Positions 17,225-40,965 of a stretch of 64,000 bases of DNA are shown in pieces (the first letter of the stretch is position 1; each line of letters begins with the position of its first letter). The notes below the pieces were generated by a model. It saw only the letters and a program-made list of their open reading frames with translations. It ran no database searches and was not told the origin of the DNA. The position numbers were made by a program, and so were the translations under genes. This DNA comes from Ipomoea triloba (taxonomy: Eukaryota; Streptophyta; Magnoliopsida; Solanales; Convolvulaceae), in assembly GCF_003576645.1 (NCBI RefSeq), contig NC_044917.1:3544587-3608586 (forward strand). Reading direction: 5' to 3'.

Positions 17225-17336
17225 AAATTTGTACAATTTATAAGTTCATTTTTATATATTATCAGATGTACAGTGAGGCATGATGTTAATCCACACTATA
17301 ACCTTTTTTAAATATAGAAAATAGTTACATTTATAT

Positions 17337-17404
17337 ATACTCCGTATTTTTTAAAATAGTAAATAATTTTGTTTAAAAAAAACAGTAAATAATTTACGGA
17401 GTAT
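17337..17404. mobile_element. Small Stowaway-like MITE remnant
   Basis: ATACTCCGTA at 17337 and TACGGAGTAT ending at 17404 are a perfect 10-bp terminal inverted repeat in TA-rich context. CTCCGT-type ends flanked by TA are typical of Stowaway (Tc1/mariner) MITEs. The 68-bp length suggests an internally deleted copy. Confidence 0.5.
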
Positions 17405-17567
17405 TTGGAAGAAAAATATTTATAGATGGGCAAAGCATAGTGTAAAAACGATAAATATAGAAAGAGTATGGGGGAGTACAAATTAGCGAAACTCCATCGG
17501 CTTGGAGGAAGCTCGGAATTGAATCGGGGAAAACCGCCTTTTTCTTATCGTTTTTCCGGTAAGCAGG

Positions 17568-22717
<5,150 letters not shown>

Positions 22718-23616
22718 ATTAGAACATGAACATTGCTGCTGCACCTACTTTATAATACTACTTTGTATAAAGTTCCCCATGATACGAATGATTAATATCC
22801 TTACAGGCCCCCCCACCATAGGCTGGCTGAGTGAGGCCATATTTTCATCCCAGGCCATGCGGTTTCTGCCAAACATATATGGATAAGCTTGCTTGCTTGC
22901 TTACTTGCTTTTGTATGTTTGAGTAAATGCCATACCTGCCTGTTATAACCCAAAATTCATTGTAACTTGCACCCATTTTTCTGATTGTATTTATTCCTTT
23001 AAATGCGCTTCCTTGTTTATTAAACAAATGCTGCAGGTTCTCTTCTTGTAACTTGTGCTGTCATGCACTGGCAATACCTTCTTTTTTCATAAAACCTGGT
23101 CCGATGCTTTCTTTCGATGAAACTCAGTTTACTTTGTAGTGAACTCTATTCGTATTGCATTAAACTGTTCACAATCAAGTTCACTTTTGTTCATTTCCAC
23201 TTTTTTTGACCTATTAACCTATTATCTTTAAAACTGCAGACTCTACCTTAACTAAATATAAATTAATTATTGAAAAAGAAAAAGAGGGAGAATTGATCCG
23301 TTTGGATGCAATGTGAATGCCAACACATAATTTGGAGCATGGATTTAAAAGTAATGCATAAAAACAAGTAGCCGTGACAACAATGAAGTCAGACGAGGAA
23401 TAATATTAATATATTAATTAAACAAATAGAACACCACCCCTCGTTCCTCTCACAAAAACCCATATGTCAAATTACATTCCAAAACACAAACCAGAACAAA
23501 CTCCGTTATGACTTGTCGCAAAGCTCCATCCAGACTAGTGGAACACACATGCAATGCAGGACATGCTTTCAGCCAATGGCTCTTCTCTTTTACAGTGAAA
23601 AAGATACCGGAAAAGC
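22718..23616. other. Convergent 3' region between GTG and the NOI gene
   Basis: The GTG gene (+) and NOI gene (-) point at each other, so this holds both 3' untranslated regions. Around 22888-22910 there is a short 'gcttgcttgcttgcttacttgctt' microsatellite. Nothing else is recognised. Confidence 0.5.
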
Positions 23617-24999
23617 TCATGATTCGGCAGAAGCTGACTGCACACAGCAGAACCATCTCTTCTGCAAATAATTAGAACAGCCAGATCAACAACTAAATAA
23701 ATGGAAATGACCCCCATATGCAAATTAGGAAAGCAAATTCAAGATGCAATAACCACGCTCTCACAATCTTATTCACTGCACACGTTTCCTGACATCTATA
23801 GCTTTGGTGGGAATGAACAAGCATGTGGTAAGTGAAACAGTTCCAATTGAACTGTAGAAATCAATCCCTTCCCCAGAGTTTAGTTCTAGAACATAAGGCT
23901 TTAATGATTAGTGAGAAACTACTATAGCAGACCTGCCCTCTCATATGTTGATGAACTTATAGCAATAAGTTTTTTGAGCTTGAACGAATAAAAGAAAGAC
24001 ATATCTAGAAAAGTAAGTGAGCAACAACTCACTGATTGAGGCTTTCCAAGCACAGCTCTATGTTTAAACTCAGAATCACTCTTTGGTGGTGACTCCGGCT
24101 TGTCACCAGTCCTTTTTTCGTTTCTAGCTTTGTTGAAAATCACTGTGAATCCCTCAGCAGAAGCTGGATCATTGACATCCCACTCGCCGAACTTTGGCAA
24201 TGGGAGTCCTTTTTCCTACATAAGTTGGAATGTTAGTATTCTGTTTATATCTTAAAACTGAAAATTCATTATTTGAGTAAATACATTAGATACAAGTTGA
24301 AATCCATATTCATACTCAGTATATGTGATCTTAAACTGAAAATTCCAGTGGTTAGTGGTGACAATCAAGTGTGAATACAGCACCACACAAAGTTCAAAAA
24401 GACTTAGAACCTCCTTTTGCCAATTGAAAGATTGCATTTCCAAAGAACAAACAACTTGTAATCAAACCATATCTTTTATAGAACTGAAACAGTAAACTGA
24501 CTGAAAGCTTATGCAATGAAATCCCTGAATCAGATTGGCTTAATCAGTTAATGTTAACATTTACAGAATCATGCCTCTTTTCTCCCAACAAGTACATTTT
24601 CAGGATAACAGAATAATGTAATTCCAAAACATCCGAGAATTTTCACTCCAGGATAATCATTACTTCTATTGAGCAAAAACCTTCGCTATCACTACATTTC
24701 AGCAAAACTCTAACAGGAGAGAAAATTTTTGCTATTCGATTTCGAAAAGAAAATTTACTAAGAGTTCCAATAGCAAAAACATTTAACATTATTGTAAAAC
24801 CTTTTGCTTTGCAGGAGAATCAAGTTGACAAAACACAATCAAAAAAAAAAAACGACAAACTGAAGAAACTATGGCGCTCTATATAACAAGTAAAATATCA
24901 TTGAGATGAACATGTATCGATGTCTGCGTGCATATCTACATATCGCATATTACATACATATATACACACATAATATAGAGATAACGAGCGCGCTCGCGC

Positions 25000-25035
<36 letters not shown>

Positions 25036-25044
25036 TACCGCCAT
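23617..25044 (-). CDS. NOI/RIN4-family protein, 77 aa
   Basis: Small member of the nitrate-induced (NOI) domain family to which RIN4 belongs. RIN4 is a plasma-membrane immune regulator targeted by bacterial effectors; short NOI proteins like this one are less well understood. Minus-strand exons: 25044-25039 (only ATG GCG), 24215-24033, 23661-23617. The NOI core is LPKFGEWDVNDPASAEGFTV...IFNKAR (about residues 7-32); PKFGEWD-type blocks are the AvrRpt2-cleavage-type motif in RIN4. The C-terminus KRWFCCVQSASAES carries a CC pair suited to S-acylation and membrane attachment. Only one NOI repeat is present (RIN4 has two). The six-base first coding exon is odd but gives the expected MAEKG start and a good donor (GCG|GTATCT). 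Confidence 0.85.
25004..25032 (+). repeat. (GA)n microsatellite in the first NOI intron
   Basis: About fourteen AG units run in the plus strand, (CT)n in the transcribed sense. They lie within about 40 bases of the first coding exon, so this tract sits next to the 5' splice site. A second, shorter GA-rich block is at about 25173-25201 in the presumed leader. Confidence 0.9.
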
Positions 25045-25546
25045 GACGACTGTGGAGAGAGGAATACAGTAGAGGAGAAAGGTATTGCCGATACGAATTT
25101 CACCGTTTCTCTGCAAATGAAAGACGGCAATTGTTGGGAGGAAGAGGAGGGAGATTTAGAGAAGACTTGGCGTGAGAGGGAGAGAGAAGAGAGAGAGAGA
25201 GTACAGCTGGCTTCTATGTGGATCTTTGGTCCCAGTTACTCTGGGCCCCACTGTGCAGCTGCATCTTCTTTCTGTTTCTCTCTCTCTGCATAGTGAATAG
25301 TGAAAACAGTACCATTATGCAAAATTCCTTACCACGGCGTCGTACAGGGCTCGTGTTTTGTCCATTTGAACCGCCTTTCATGTTCATCGTACTTGAATGA
25401 ATGCGGTGCACAATGAACTGTATTTGTGTTTTTTTTTCTCCGTGTATTATTATTCTGTCTGTTATATAGTTGGTATGAACAGTTCAATTGTTCACAGAAA
25501 TAAAGTTTAAAAAGTATACTAATGGTCGTGGTTGATAGAGGAAGAC
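25045..25546. other. Leader and promoter region of the NOI gene
   Basis: Contains GA-rich leader sequence to about 25200 and then unremarkable DNA up to the left edge of the 2.5-kb direct repeat. No other gene is visible. Confidence 0.45.
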
Positions 25547-28074
<2,528 letters not shown>

Positions 28075-28075
28075 N
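28075..28075. other. Single N marking a join between sequence contigs
   Basis: The only ambiguous base in the window. It follows a poly-A run and directly precedes the second copy of a 2.5-kb repeat, the signature of two overlapping contig ends placed side by side without merging. Confidence 0.9.
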
Positions 28076-33434
<5,359 letters not shown>

Positions 33435-34014
33435 AGCCAGTTAGTGTATGCAAATGGACGACCTTCACATACAAAAACCCAATTAGCATAATCAATATTT
33501 CTTTCTCGAGAGAAAGATTGCAGCATAACTTAACAACATGTAGGTAATATGCAACCCTATAATCACTGGAAACTCCTACATCATAGCATTAGCATGAAGT
33601 ATCTTCTCATCAACCACTTTTAACTAGACAACCTTGAAGTTATCAAACAACATTCAACTGGCATTTCACGAGGTCATTAATTCATTAAATAGCCATTCTC
33701 ATTCGATTTATAATTATTCCATCAGCAGATGAAAAAAATTTACTGTTGCCTTAACTCCGCACCTAACCTACGATTGATTCATAGCAGTTTCAGAGATGAG
33801 ACGAATTAGATCTAACTTCCAAACACTTAGTCCAGTATATCAACCAAAAGTTGTTCAAATTGAAGCACATAACCATACATTCAGAGCTGGATCCAAACAA
33901 AAGTGCCAGAAATTCATAATTCGACTAGGAAATGGAAGAATAACCACGAAACGAAAGCTTAAGAACATGATAAGTAAAGAGGTGAAATGAGTAAGGAGTG
34001 ATTCGTTTGTTTAC

Positions 34015-34070
34015 CTGTGTTGATTGTAGTGTTGGTTCCTTGGGAGGGAGAATGAGTGATAGGACGCGAA
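34015..34070 (-). other. 5' untranslated exon of the thiolase gene
   Basis: The minus strand reads CAATCAACACAG|GTAAACAAAC with the donor at 34014-34013, so a short leader exon lies to the right. The upper bound is set by the TATA box at 34093-34100. The acceptor of this leader intron, somewhere between 33440 and 33470, was not fixed. Confidence 0.5.
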
Positions 34071-34092
34071 TTGAATTGGAAACGGAGGCGGG

Positions 34093-34100
34093 TATATATA
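34093..34100 (-). promoter_or_regulatory. TATA box of the thiolase gene
   Basis: On the minus strand the sequence is CCAATATATATACCCGCC. A TATATATA box sits about 30 bases before the expected start of the short leader exon that ends in the donor at 34014. Confidence 0.55.
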
Positions 34101-36404
34101 TTGGCTTGGGTGGACCACCATGGTGGCTGGCTGGCCGCCTGCCGCACGAGCTACACCTAATAATTTCATTTTATATTGTAACGTATGCTTTTTGTTGGAC
34201 CGGCTTTGTTGACTCCTGTTTAACTGTTTTCTCGTGGTTTTTTTTTTTTTCCCCTCTAGTATTTAGTCATTTAGTTATGGACTTTAATTGAATAATTAAT
34301 AATTATTTGAGAAAAAAATTAATGTTTTATACCCTTTATTTCATTTCATTTGTTTCTTTTAAAAAATTCATAGCATTTTTATAATTTTCAAACTTTATTT
34401 TGTGTGATAATTTTAAATATATAAAATTTATTCATTAATACTAAATTAAGATTATTAAAAAAATTAGATAGTCACGATCTATAAAACTTGCAATTGGTTT
34501 TCATATGTTGGATGCATTCCAAACAACGTTCATCTCGCATTACACAATGGTTGTGGTGAAAGTTACATGACCTTAATTTATGTAACTTTATTTTTTAAAG
34601 TGTCTTTTATAAAGTTATATTGCCTATCTAACACAATGACTTTAACGGTAAATCTAACTTTTGGAATAAAGAATTAGACTTTATTAAAGATTGATTCAAG
34701 CCAAATTAATCAAACACTCAAACAAAATGTTGGTAAGCTTGCCTAGACCTATATTACTTGAACTAATTGATCTACGCTTATAGTGTTGGTGACATAGACT
34801 GTCATTAGGAGTCTTAAGTGGGCCGAAGTACGCGAGCCAACCTTAAATCACCCCTCGATGAGACATGTTAGGGCCTAGAATTTTTTTAATCTGTGAAAAT
34901 GCAGGCAGCCCACGAGCTTTTCATTATATATATATATACACGCGTACACACACCATTAAAATCTCAAAAAATGTAAAAAAAAAATTTTGAAATAAAAAAT
35001 GTAAATTTTTAAATATGAAAAAATTTAATATTATTTGAATATAGAATAATAATATAATAATTTATTTAAAATTTTGAAGTTAGGCCTACGGGCTAGCCTA
35101 CAAGGCTACAAGCCCACATGAGGTTCGTTAGGGTTGCATAATCCTAGCTCACGGGCTTCATGGGCCGGCCCTGCAAAAAAAAAAGCGTCAGAGTAGACTA
35201 GCTCACATTAACAGACATAACTATTATAACCATTTAAGAATACTATCTCATCACTACTTGACTACCTGGCCACTTTCATCCAAGGCACCACGTTAATCAA
35301 CTTGTAAGGTGTCATCATGACATAGATTCAATATAAAATTATATATAGGCTTCACAACTATATGTCCTAATGTCCTATATCATCTAACATCTATGGAATC
35401 TCATATCCATCCTGTATTAGTTGTGCTCGCTTTCAATTATGAACAAAAATTTATTGTTTTTAGCGTGTATATTGTTGTAATTATGTGAGATGCTTTAGAA
35501 ATGAGAAATAAGAATGTGATGGCATATAATTACGTACATGGATGCATAAAAATCAGAGTATTCGCCCCGCCGCTATGAATTTGCAATTTGTGCCCAAATT
35601 ATTTGATCAACATTAACTAATACGCCGCCGCCGAAGTCGCCTTCCTTGACTCATCGATCACTTTCATAGTAAGTCATCCTACTATCTTAATACAAAATAC
35701 AACCTTGTACTGTTTAGTCACACAGAAAATTGCTGCTAGAGAATTTAAAGATTTTGTTACACCTTCATTTCATAGTATATCACAATTGACTAACTTCTTT
35801 GAGTGGACAAAATATACTGATTCGATTCTTGTCAATATTTTATAAGTTGAGTCCATCAAGCAACATCTTCTTAGTACAATTTATCTCTCATGTGTAATTT
35901 GTAAATTGTTACACATACCTAATGCACGCATTCAGGTAGTAATTGTGAATTCTTAAGGAGTTTTTGTTTACTCAAAAACAAAATTCTATTCCACATTCAT
36001 TTTAGAATCAATAGTGTTGGGCCTTGCATTGAGTGCAAACATTTGTTAATTATATTGCAAATATAAATTGGGCTTTGTACCTATTCTTAGTATGCAGATG
36101 TTACCACTGAAGATGTTAATTGGATCAAGAATTAACCTTGGAAAAGGTGTCCAGAAAAGAGCATATTTATAAATATGTGTATTACATGGTTCATAGAGAT
36201 CACATCACACAATAAGGGAATTGAAATGAATCCCACTGGGATGGAGCCTAAACCCAACACCCAATACCTACAAAATTCATCTACATATCATCCATAAACA
36301 TATACTATCTATATATATTAATATATGTATATATATTTTTAATATTACTGACTCTATTACTATTTGTGGCTTAAATCCCACAATAGTAACTTGATGTCAC
36401 TAGA
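34101..36404. other. Intergenic region between the thiolase and polygalacturonase genes
   Basis: AT-rich and without a recognisable gene. It holds the hAT-like element at 34902-35176, an AT microsatellite near 34927-34938, and a small GC-richer patch with GCC repeats at about 35567-35645 (cgccccgccgc, acgccgccgccgaag). The 3' untranslated region of the polygalacturonase gene lies at its right end. Confidence 0.5.
34902..35176. mobile_element. hAT-like nonautonomous element with GGCCC-rich ends
   Basis: The left end TGCAGGCAGCCCACGAGC matches the reverse complement of the right end (TGCAGGGCCGGCCCATGAAG) with a few mismatches. The interior is AT-rich (TA microsatellite, A-rich runs) except for a right subterminal block built of 'ggcctacgggctagcctac' phrases. 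CAGGG/GCCC-rich ends over an AT-rich core are a common look of plant hAT nonautonomous elements. An 8-bp target duplication was not recognised. Confidence 0.5.
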
Positions 36405-38655
36405 TCACAAGGTACAACTATATTCTGCTTCTGATATAGACTTGGGCATGCCGTCGAGCAAGCAGTCGATCGGCGGTATAGTGAGCGTCTCCTGGACCCC
36501 ATAAGTGTTCCAGCAGAAAGGGTCGTCGACTAATTCGCCTTCGAACGGGAGGAGCTCGACCTCCGACATGAGTATGCCGGTGCAGGCGACGGTGTCGCTG
36601 CAGGCGAAGTGAATCGGCGGGCTCCGGACGTCGTAGGTGCCCTTGATGTTGCGGAAGGAGATGTCGGCGACGTAGACGGCGGAGGTCTGGTTCCGGCAGT
36701 CCTTGCTGAGGCAGTAGTACTGGTCGATGATGACGCAGTTGCGCACGTTTTCCATCTGGACGGTGTCGAAGCTGATTCCGGTGACGGAGCCCGTGCCGCC
36801 CTGCCACGTCTTGATCCTCAGCCCGTTGTCGGAGTCTTTTATCACGGCGTTGGTTACCGTTATGTTGGACACGCAGGCTTGGGAGTTGTGGACTCCTAGG
36901 CTTCCGATGCTGCAGTAAATAATGTATTTTTTATTTATGATTTACACAATTGTGTGGACCATGGTTTATAAAATAATGATTGAAAAAAAGTACTGTAAAG
37001 TTTTTGGGACGAGGAAATTTTAAATTTGTGGGCAAGAATTTACCTGATTCCATGACTAGGTCCACATGTGACCGCATCAATCTCAACGTTGGCACATCCC
37101 GGGCCTATTGAAATGCAATCATCACCTGTTGAAAAGTAAGGATGGTTAGATAAGAACAATCCCAACTAAATTTGTTTTGGATTAGTAACAAGAAGGTTGC
37201 TTTTTGACGTTCTCGAGTCAATTAGCTATGAACAACGTAACTTAAGTTGTCATTTGTTGTCTCGGGTTACACAAAAAATTTTACAAAAATTTTACTTTGT
37301 ATACACCTTAAGGTAATGACTGTGAGGGAAAAAGAAGTAAGGATGGTGTAATGTGAATTGAGATAAAAAGTGGAAAGTGGTGTGTGGTATGATGTTTACC
37401 ATTGGCTATGACAGAGTTGTAGATTTTGACATGTTTGGTGTCCTGAACGTGAATGCCATCGGTGTTGGGGCTAAGCTTGGGGGAGTTGATGGACAATTCA
37501 TGGATTTCTACGCCCTGGCAACCATCGAATTTGATGTGGAACTGAGGACTGTTTTGGATGCGTAGACCCTTGACCACCAGATTGGAGCTCATGAAAAATC
37601 GAATTAGCTGCACAAAAACAAATCTCATTTATTCCTTGGAACCTCATAGTTTTCTTCGCATTTACAGTACAGTGTTTGTCACTTACCACAGGGCTGTCAC
37701 ATGGCCCTGGCAGTGTCGATCCATTAGGCCCCTGAAAATTTACATTTAGCAGTGTTAATGATCCACAAAGACAATTAATAATGATTCTAGTTGGTTTAAG
37801 TCTTAGTGAAGGCAATATTGACTCTTTTGCTTCAGCAAGTTGAGAAAGTAGTTATGATCAGATACTGTACTGTAACAGAGTCAATAGTACTAAAAAAAAT
37901 AATGATTTTGTTGACACAGTAAAGGCAGTAAATGGCCGGAAAAAATGGTGAAATTTACCTTGTGAGGTTTGCAGGGGAGATCCCACCATTTTTGTCCGTT
38001 TCCTTCAATGGTTCCGGTACCGTTCAGAGTCATATCATCAAGCCTGTAAAACACTAGCCACTGTTTTGCGCTGTCCTCTTTAGGCCAGCACTCCGGGCCG
38101 TCCGGCGGCGTTAGAATTCCGTCCACCTTAGATTCAAAATCCAGCCCGAAAATAAGAAACTTCTGCGGCTCTGCATTGGTAAAATATGAAGTAAAAGATG
38201 GGAATTCTTACTTGGAAGATGAGCCCGGACTGGCAGGGACCGGAGAAAATGGTTGAAGTGATCATGAAGGTGTGGTCCGGCGGCGCCCAAACGACGGCCG
38301 ACTCGACCTGGCAGGCGGCCTTCCAGGCCGCCACGAACGCCGCCGTGTCGTCGCTGGAGCCGTCGCCGACGGCGCCGTAATCCGTGACGTCGAAAATGCA
38401 GGGACCCGAATCGTCCGACGGCGCCGGTGCGGCATTCCCCGGCGCCGGGGGAACAGGGTCGGAGGGGACTACGCCGCCGGGCGGCGGAGAGTAAACCGGA
38501 GGTGACGGAACAGGGTCACTTTCCGGCCTAGGCTTAGGCTTCTTGTTCTTCTGCTTCTTGGAAATGTGATGCCTCCCTTCCACATTCCCCATCTCCATAA
38601 TGCTCAGCAGCAACACCGCAAACGCCAACACACGGCGGCGCGTAGCGGTTCCCAT
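36405..38655 (-). CDS. Polygalacturonase (GH28) with Pro-rich N-terminal extension
   Basis: Hydrolyses homogalacturonan in the cell wall. Exons in order: 38655-38212, 38126-37959, 37731-37687, 37607-37400, 37125-37044, 36909-36405; 483 aa. Residues 1 to about 28 form a signal peptide, followed by a basic then Pro-rich extension (about 29-77: [22 protein letters not shown]), which may bind wall polymers. The GH28 domain begins at [12 protein letters not shown]. Catalytic motifs: SPNTDGIHV (D about 269), GDDCISIG (D290/D291), PSHGISIGSLG (H about 313) and RIKTWQGG. The usual GHG triad motif is SHG here; the His is kept. The layout resembles the Arabidopsis At1g48100 (PGX3) group of expansion-related polygalacturonases. 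No disabling lesion was found. Confidence 0.93.
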
Positions 38656-38844
38656 AGCTAATTATCCAAGTTTCCGGCCACCACCACCTTTTAAGTGTTG
38701 GACACCGGGCGGAGATGCGGAGATTTGACGCTTAACTTAAGATTAAAGAAGACAGCATAAAAGATAACGGAGAGGAATGCATGGCAGTTAACAGTTGATA
38801 AAACCACCACCTATGATGAGGTGGACGACAAGCTAAGCTGCGCA

Positions 38845-38851
38845 ATTTATA
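38845..38851 (-). promoter_or_regulatory. Probable TATA box of the polygalacturonase gene
   Basis: The minus strand reads CACTATAAATTGCGC about 190 bases before the start codon at 38655. This would give a leader of roughly 160 bases. Not tested by any transcript. Confidence 0.45.
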
Positions 38852-39000
38852 GTGAGGAGTAAGTGAGTAAAGGGCAAACTTTTCCGGCAAGCGTGACAAC
38901 ACACGTGTCGAGATTTCGTTCACCCAACTGTCCTTGTAAACAATAATGTTCGATTATCTGCAGGATTGTAGCTAGCTTGGTTTCACATCAGGCCGATAGT

Positions 39001-39150
39001 TTTTTTTTTTTTTTTTTTTTTTAATACAATTGATTCTATTACATTATAGTATCTGTTTAATTATACCTTTTAACATGTTAAAACACAAAGAGTTAAACTC
39101 GCCCTTCGACAGTACACCGAACTTTTAGGTTGTTGTATGGCTAGGTTGAT
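39001..39150 (+). repeat. Dispersed repeat family, member 1
   Basis: Poly-T (about 22) followed by 'gattctattacattatagta', 'tctgttt', 'aacacaaagagttaaac' and a degenerate tail. The same order of phrases occurs at 40509 and 45185. Confidence 0.5.
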
Positions 39151-40508
39151 GCGTTTAAGGATGTGTTGATCAATGGAGGAATGAGGTGAAGGACCACTCC
39201 CCCTGTTTTGTAACACGATACGATGAGTCGATGATGGTCCAAAAATCAGAAAGAAAGAAAGAACCGAATCTCATGAACTCTTGGTTCTTGTTTGCTTTTA
39301 CTCTGCACAACAAATATTATTATGGCATGTCACGTGTTATCTGGCAGGACATCTACTCCTGCCCAGCATCTAGCTTTGCCAAAGACTCCCTCTTCCTAGA
39401 TGCCAATTTTATTCTTGTCAATATCACTTAGAATCCCTCCTTTCACATACAAATATTACAAATTTCATTTTTGTCAATATCCTCTTGTATGAGTTTATTT
39501 GCAGACAATTACAAAAAATTAAGATTTATCTAATGCATACTCTCAAATAGTAATTGTGAATTTCACTCATTACTAAAAAAAAATAGTTATATTAACTTTC
39601 TTTAAATTTAACAACGGGTCAGTTATACTCCGCCACACTACCCTTTTCAACGACCAACAAAACATAATTAAATTTGGCAGTAGTGCATGTGGTGCATGTT
39701 GGAAGCTCGGCATGAGTTAAGGATTTTGATCTCAAAATTCTCGTTAAAAGGGTAGTTTTGAGCCATGGAAGCCGACGTTTGAAGGGGTGTAATTAATACG
39801 GTATATTCAGACAAGAATAACATAATGCCATAACGTGATACACATGAAGTGTTTCGTGAAAGACAACGCATTAAGAATGACGTGTGCCAATAGAATTGAC
39901 AAATAACTGCCCAAGAAGAAAAGGGAAAATTAAAGGGTGGGGAAAAGCAATATAATTAGTGCAAGGGAGAAGGGGAAAAAAAAAATACAAAAAAAAAAGA
40001 GGTAAAACGAGAGCCAAGAGATAGTAGCCCGTGAACCATAATTTGGCAGGACTAGCCGGCTTCAATTTCACGGGTGGTGTTGGTGGTTGGGCCATTCAAC
40101 TCATCCAAATTATGCAGCGCTACTTTTGCATCATGGAGTTATAATTCTTTTTTTTTTTCTAGTAATTTTTGTTTCCTTTTGTAAGCTAAGAATTTAACTG
40201 GGTTGTTCCTATTACTTTCTCATGTATATTTCTCATTCAAATTCATACATTTGAGTTGTTTGAGCAAGTATGATTTTGCATTGAAAATCTGTTGCATTTT
40301 GATTTTTTTTTTTTTAAATAAAAATTTAGTCAAAGTATAACAAAATGCGAGAAAAAACTTGGGTGTCAAATTTTTGGTAAAAATATACTTAAAGATTTGA
40401 TTTGAAAGTAACTTAATGAGTAATAACGGTATAACTAATACAGAAACAATTCAATTTTGATATTAATGTTACATTATGTTTTAACTAATTTAAAATTAAT
40501 TCATTCAT

Positions 40509-40655
40509 GATTTTTTTTTTTGAGGACTGCTGACTCTGTTACAGGGTAGTATCTGTTCATAGCTACTTTTTCAACCTAATGAAGCACAAAGAGTCAACAA
40601 TTGCCTCCACTAAGGCTCGAACACACTCTCATCATCCATGTGGAAGTGTTAATTC
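40509..40655 (+). repeat. Dispersed repeat family, member 2 (clearest copy)
   Basis: TTTTTTTTTTGAGGACTGCT, then GACTCTGTTACAGGGTAGTA, TCTGTTCATAGCTACTTTTT, CAACCTAATGAAGCACAAAG, AGTCAACAATTGCCTCCACT, AAGGCTCGAACACACTCTCA. It has no coding capacity. Confidence 0.6.
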
Positions 40656-40693
40656 ATTTATGATATTTGTATTGAAAACTCTTTTCACATTTG

Positions 40694-40965
40694 TTCACAA
40701 TACAAACACTTAAATCTCATAAAGATTTGCTTTGCATAATAATAGAGTGGAAATTTTGAATTCCCTCTTTATTACTACTTTAGTTCACAATACAAACACT
40801 TAAATCTCATAATAAAGATTTGCTTTCATAATAATAGAGTGGAAATTTTGAATTCCCTCTTTATTACTACTTTAGTTCACAATACAAACACTTAAATCTC
40901 ATAAAGATTTGCTTTGCATAATAATAGAGTGAAAATTTTGAATTCCCTCTTTATTACTACTTTAC
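40694..40965 (+). repeat. Tandem repeat: three units of about 90 bp
   Basis: Units begin TTCACAATACAAACACTTAA at 40694, 40784 and 40876 and end near CTCTTTATTACTACTTTA. They differ by a 3-base AAT insertion and a GC deletion in unit 2 and one base in unit 3, so they are recent. Confidence 0.95.

Larger units (their letters stand above)
16379..17567. other. Intergenic region between the SAWADEE and GTG genes
   Basis: The 3' untranslated end of the SAWADEE gene is followed by AT-rich DNA with poly-T runs (about 17048-17120), an inverted repeat (17142-17224) and a Stowaway-like pair (17337-17404). From 17468 the sequence becomes the G/A-rich leader of the GTG gene. No additional gene is visible. 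Confidence 0.5.

Noticed and set aside
36418..36899. Arg/His-rich frames overlapping the polygalacturonase last exon on both strands
   Set aside because: These are shadows of a GC-rich coding exon; the true frame carries the GH28 sequence.
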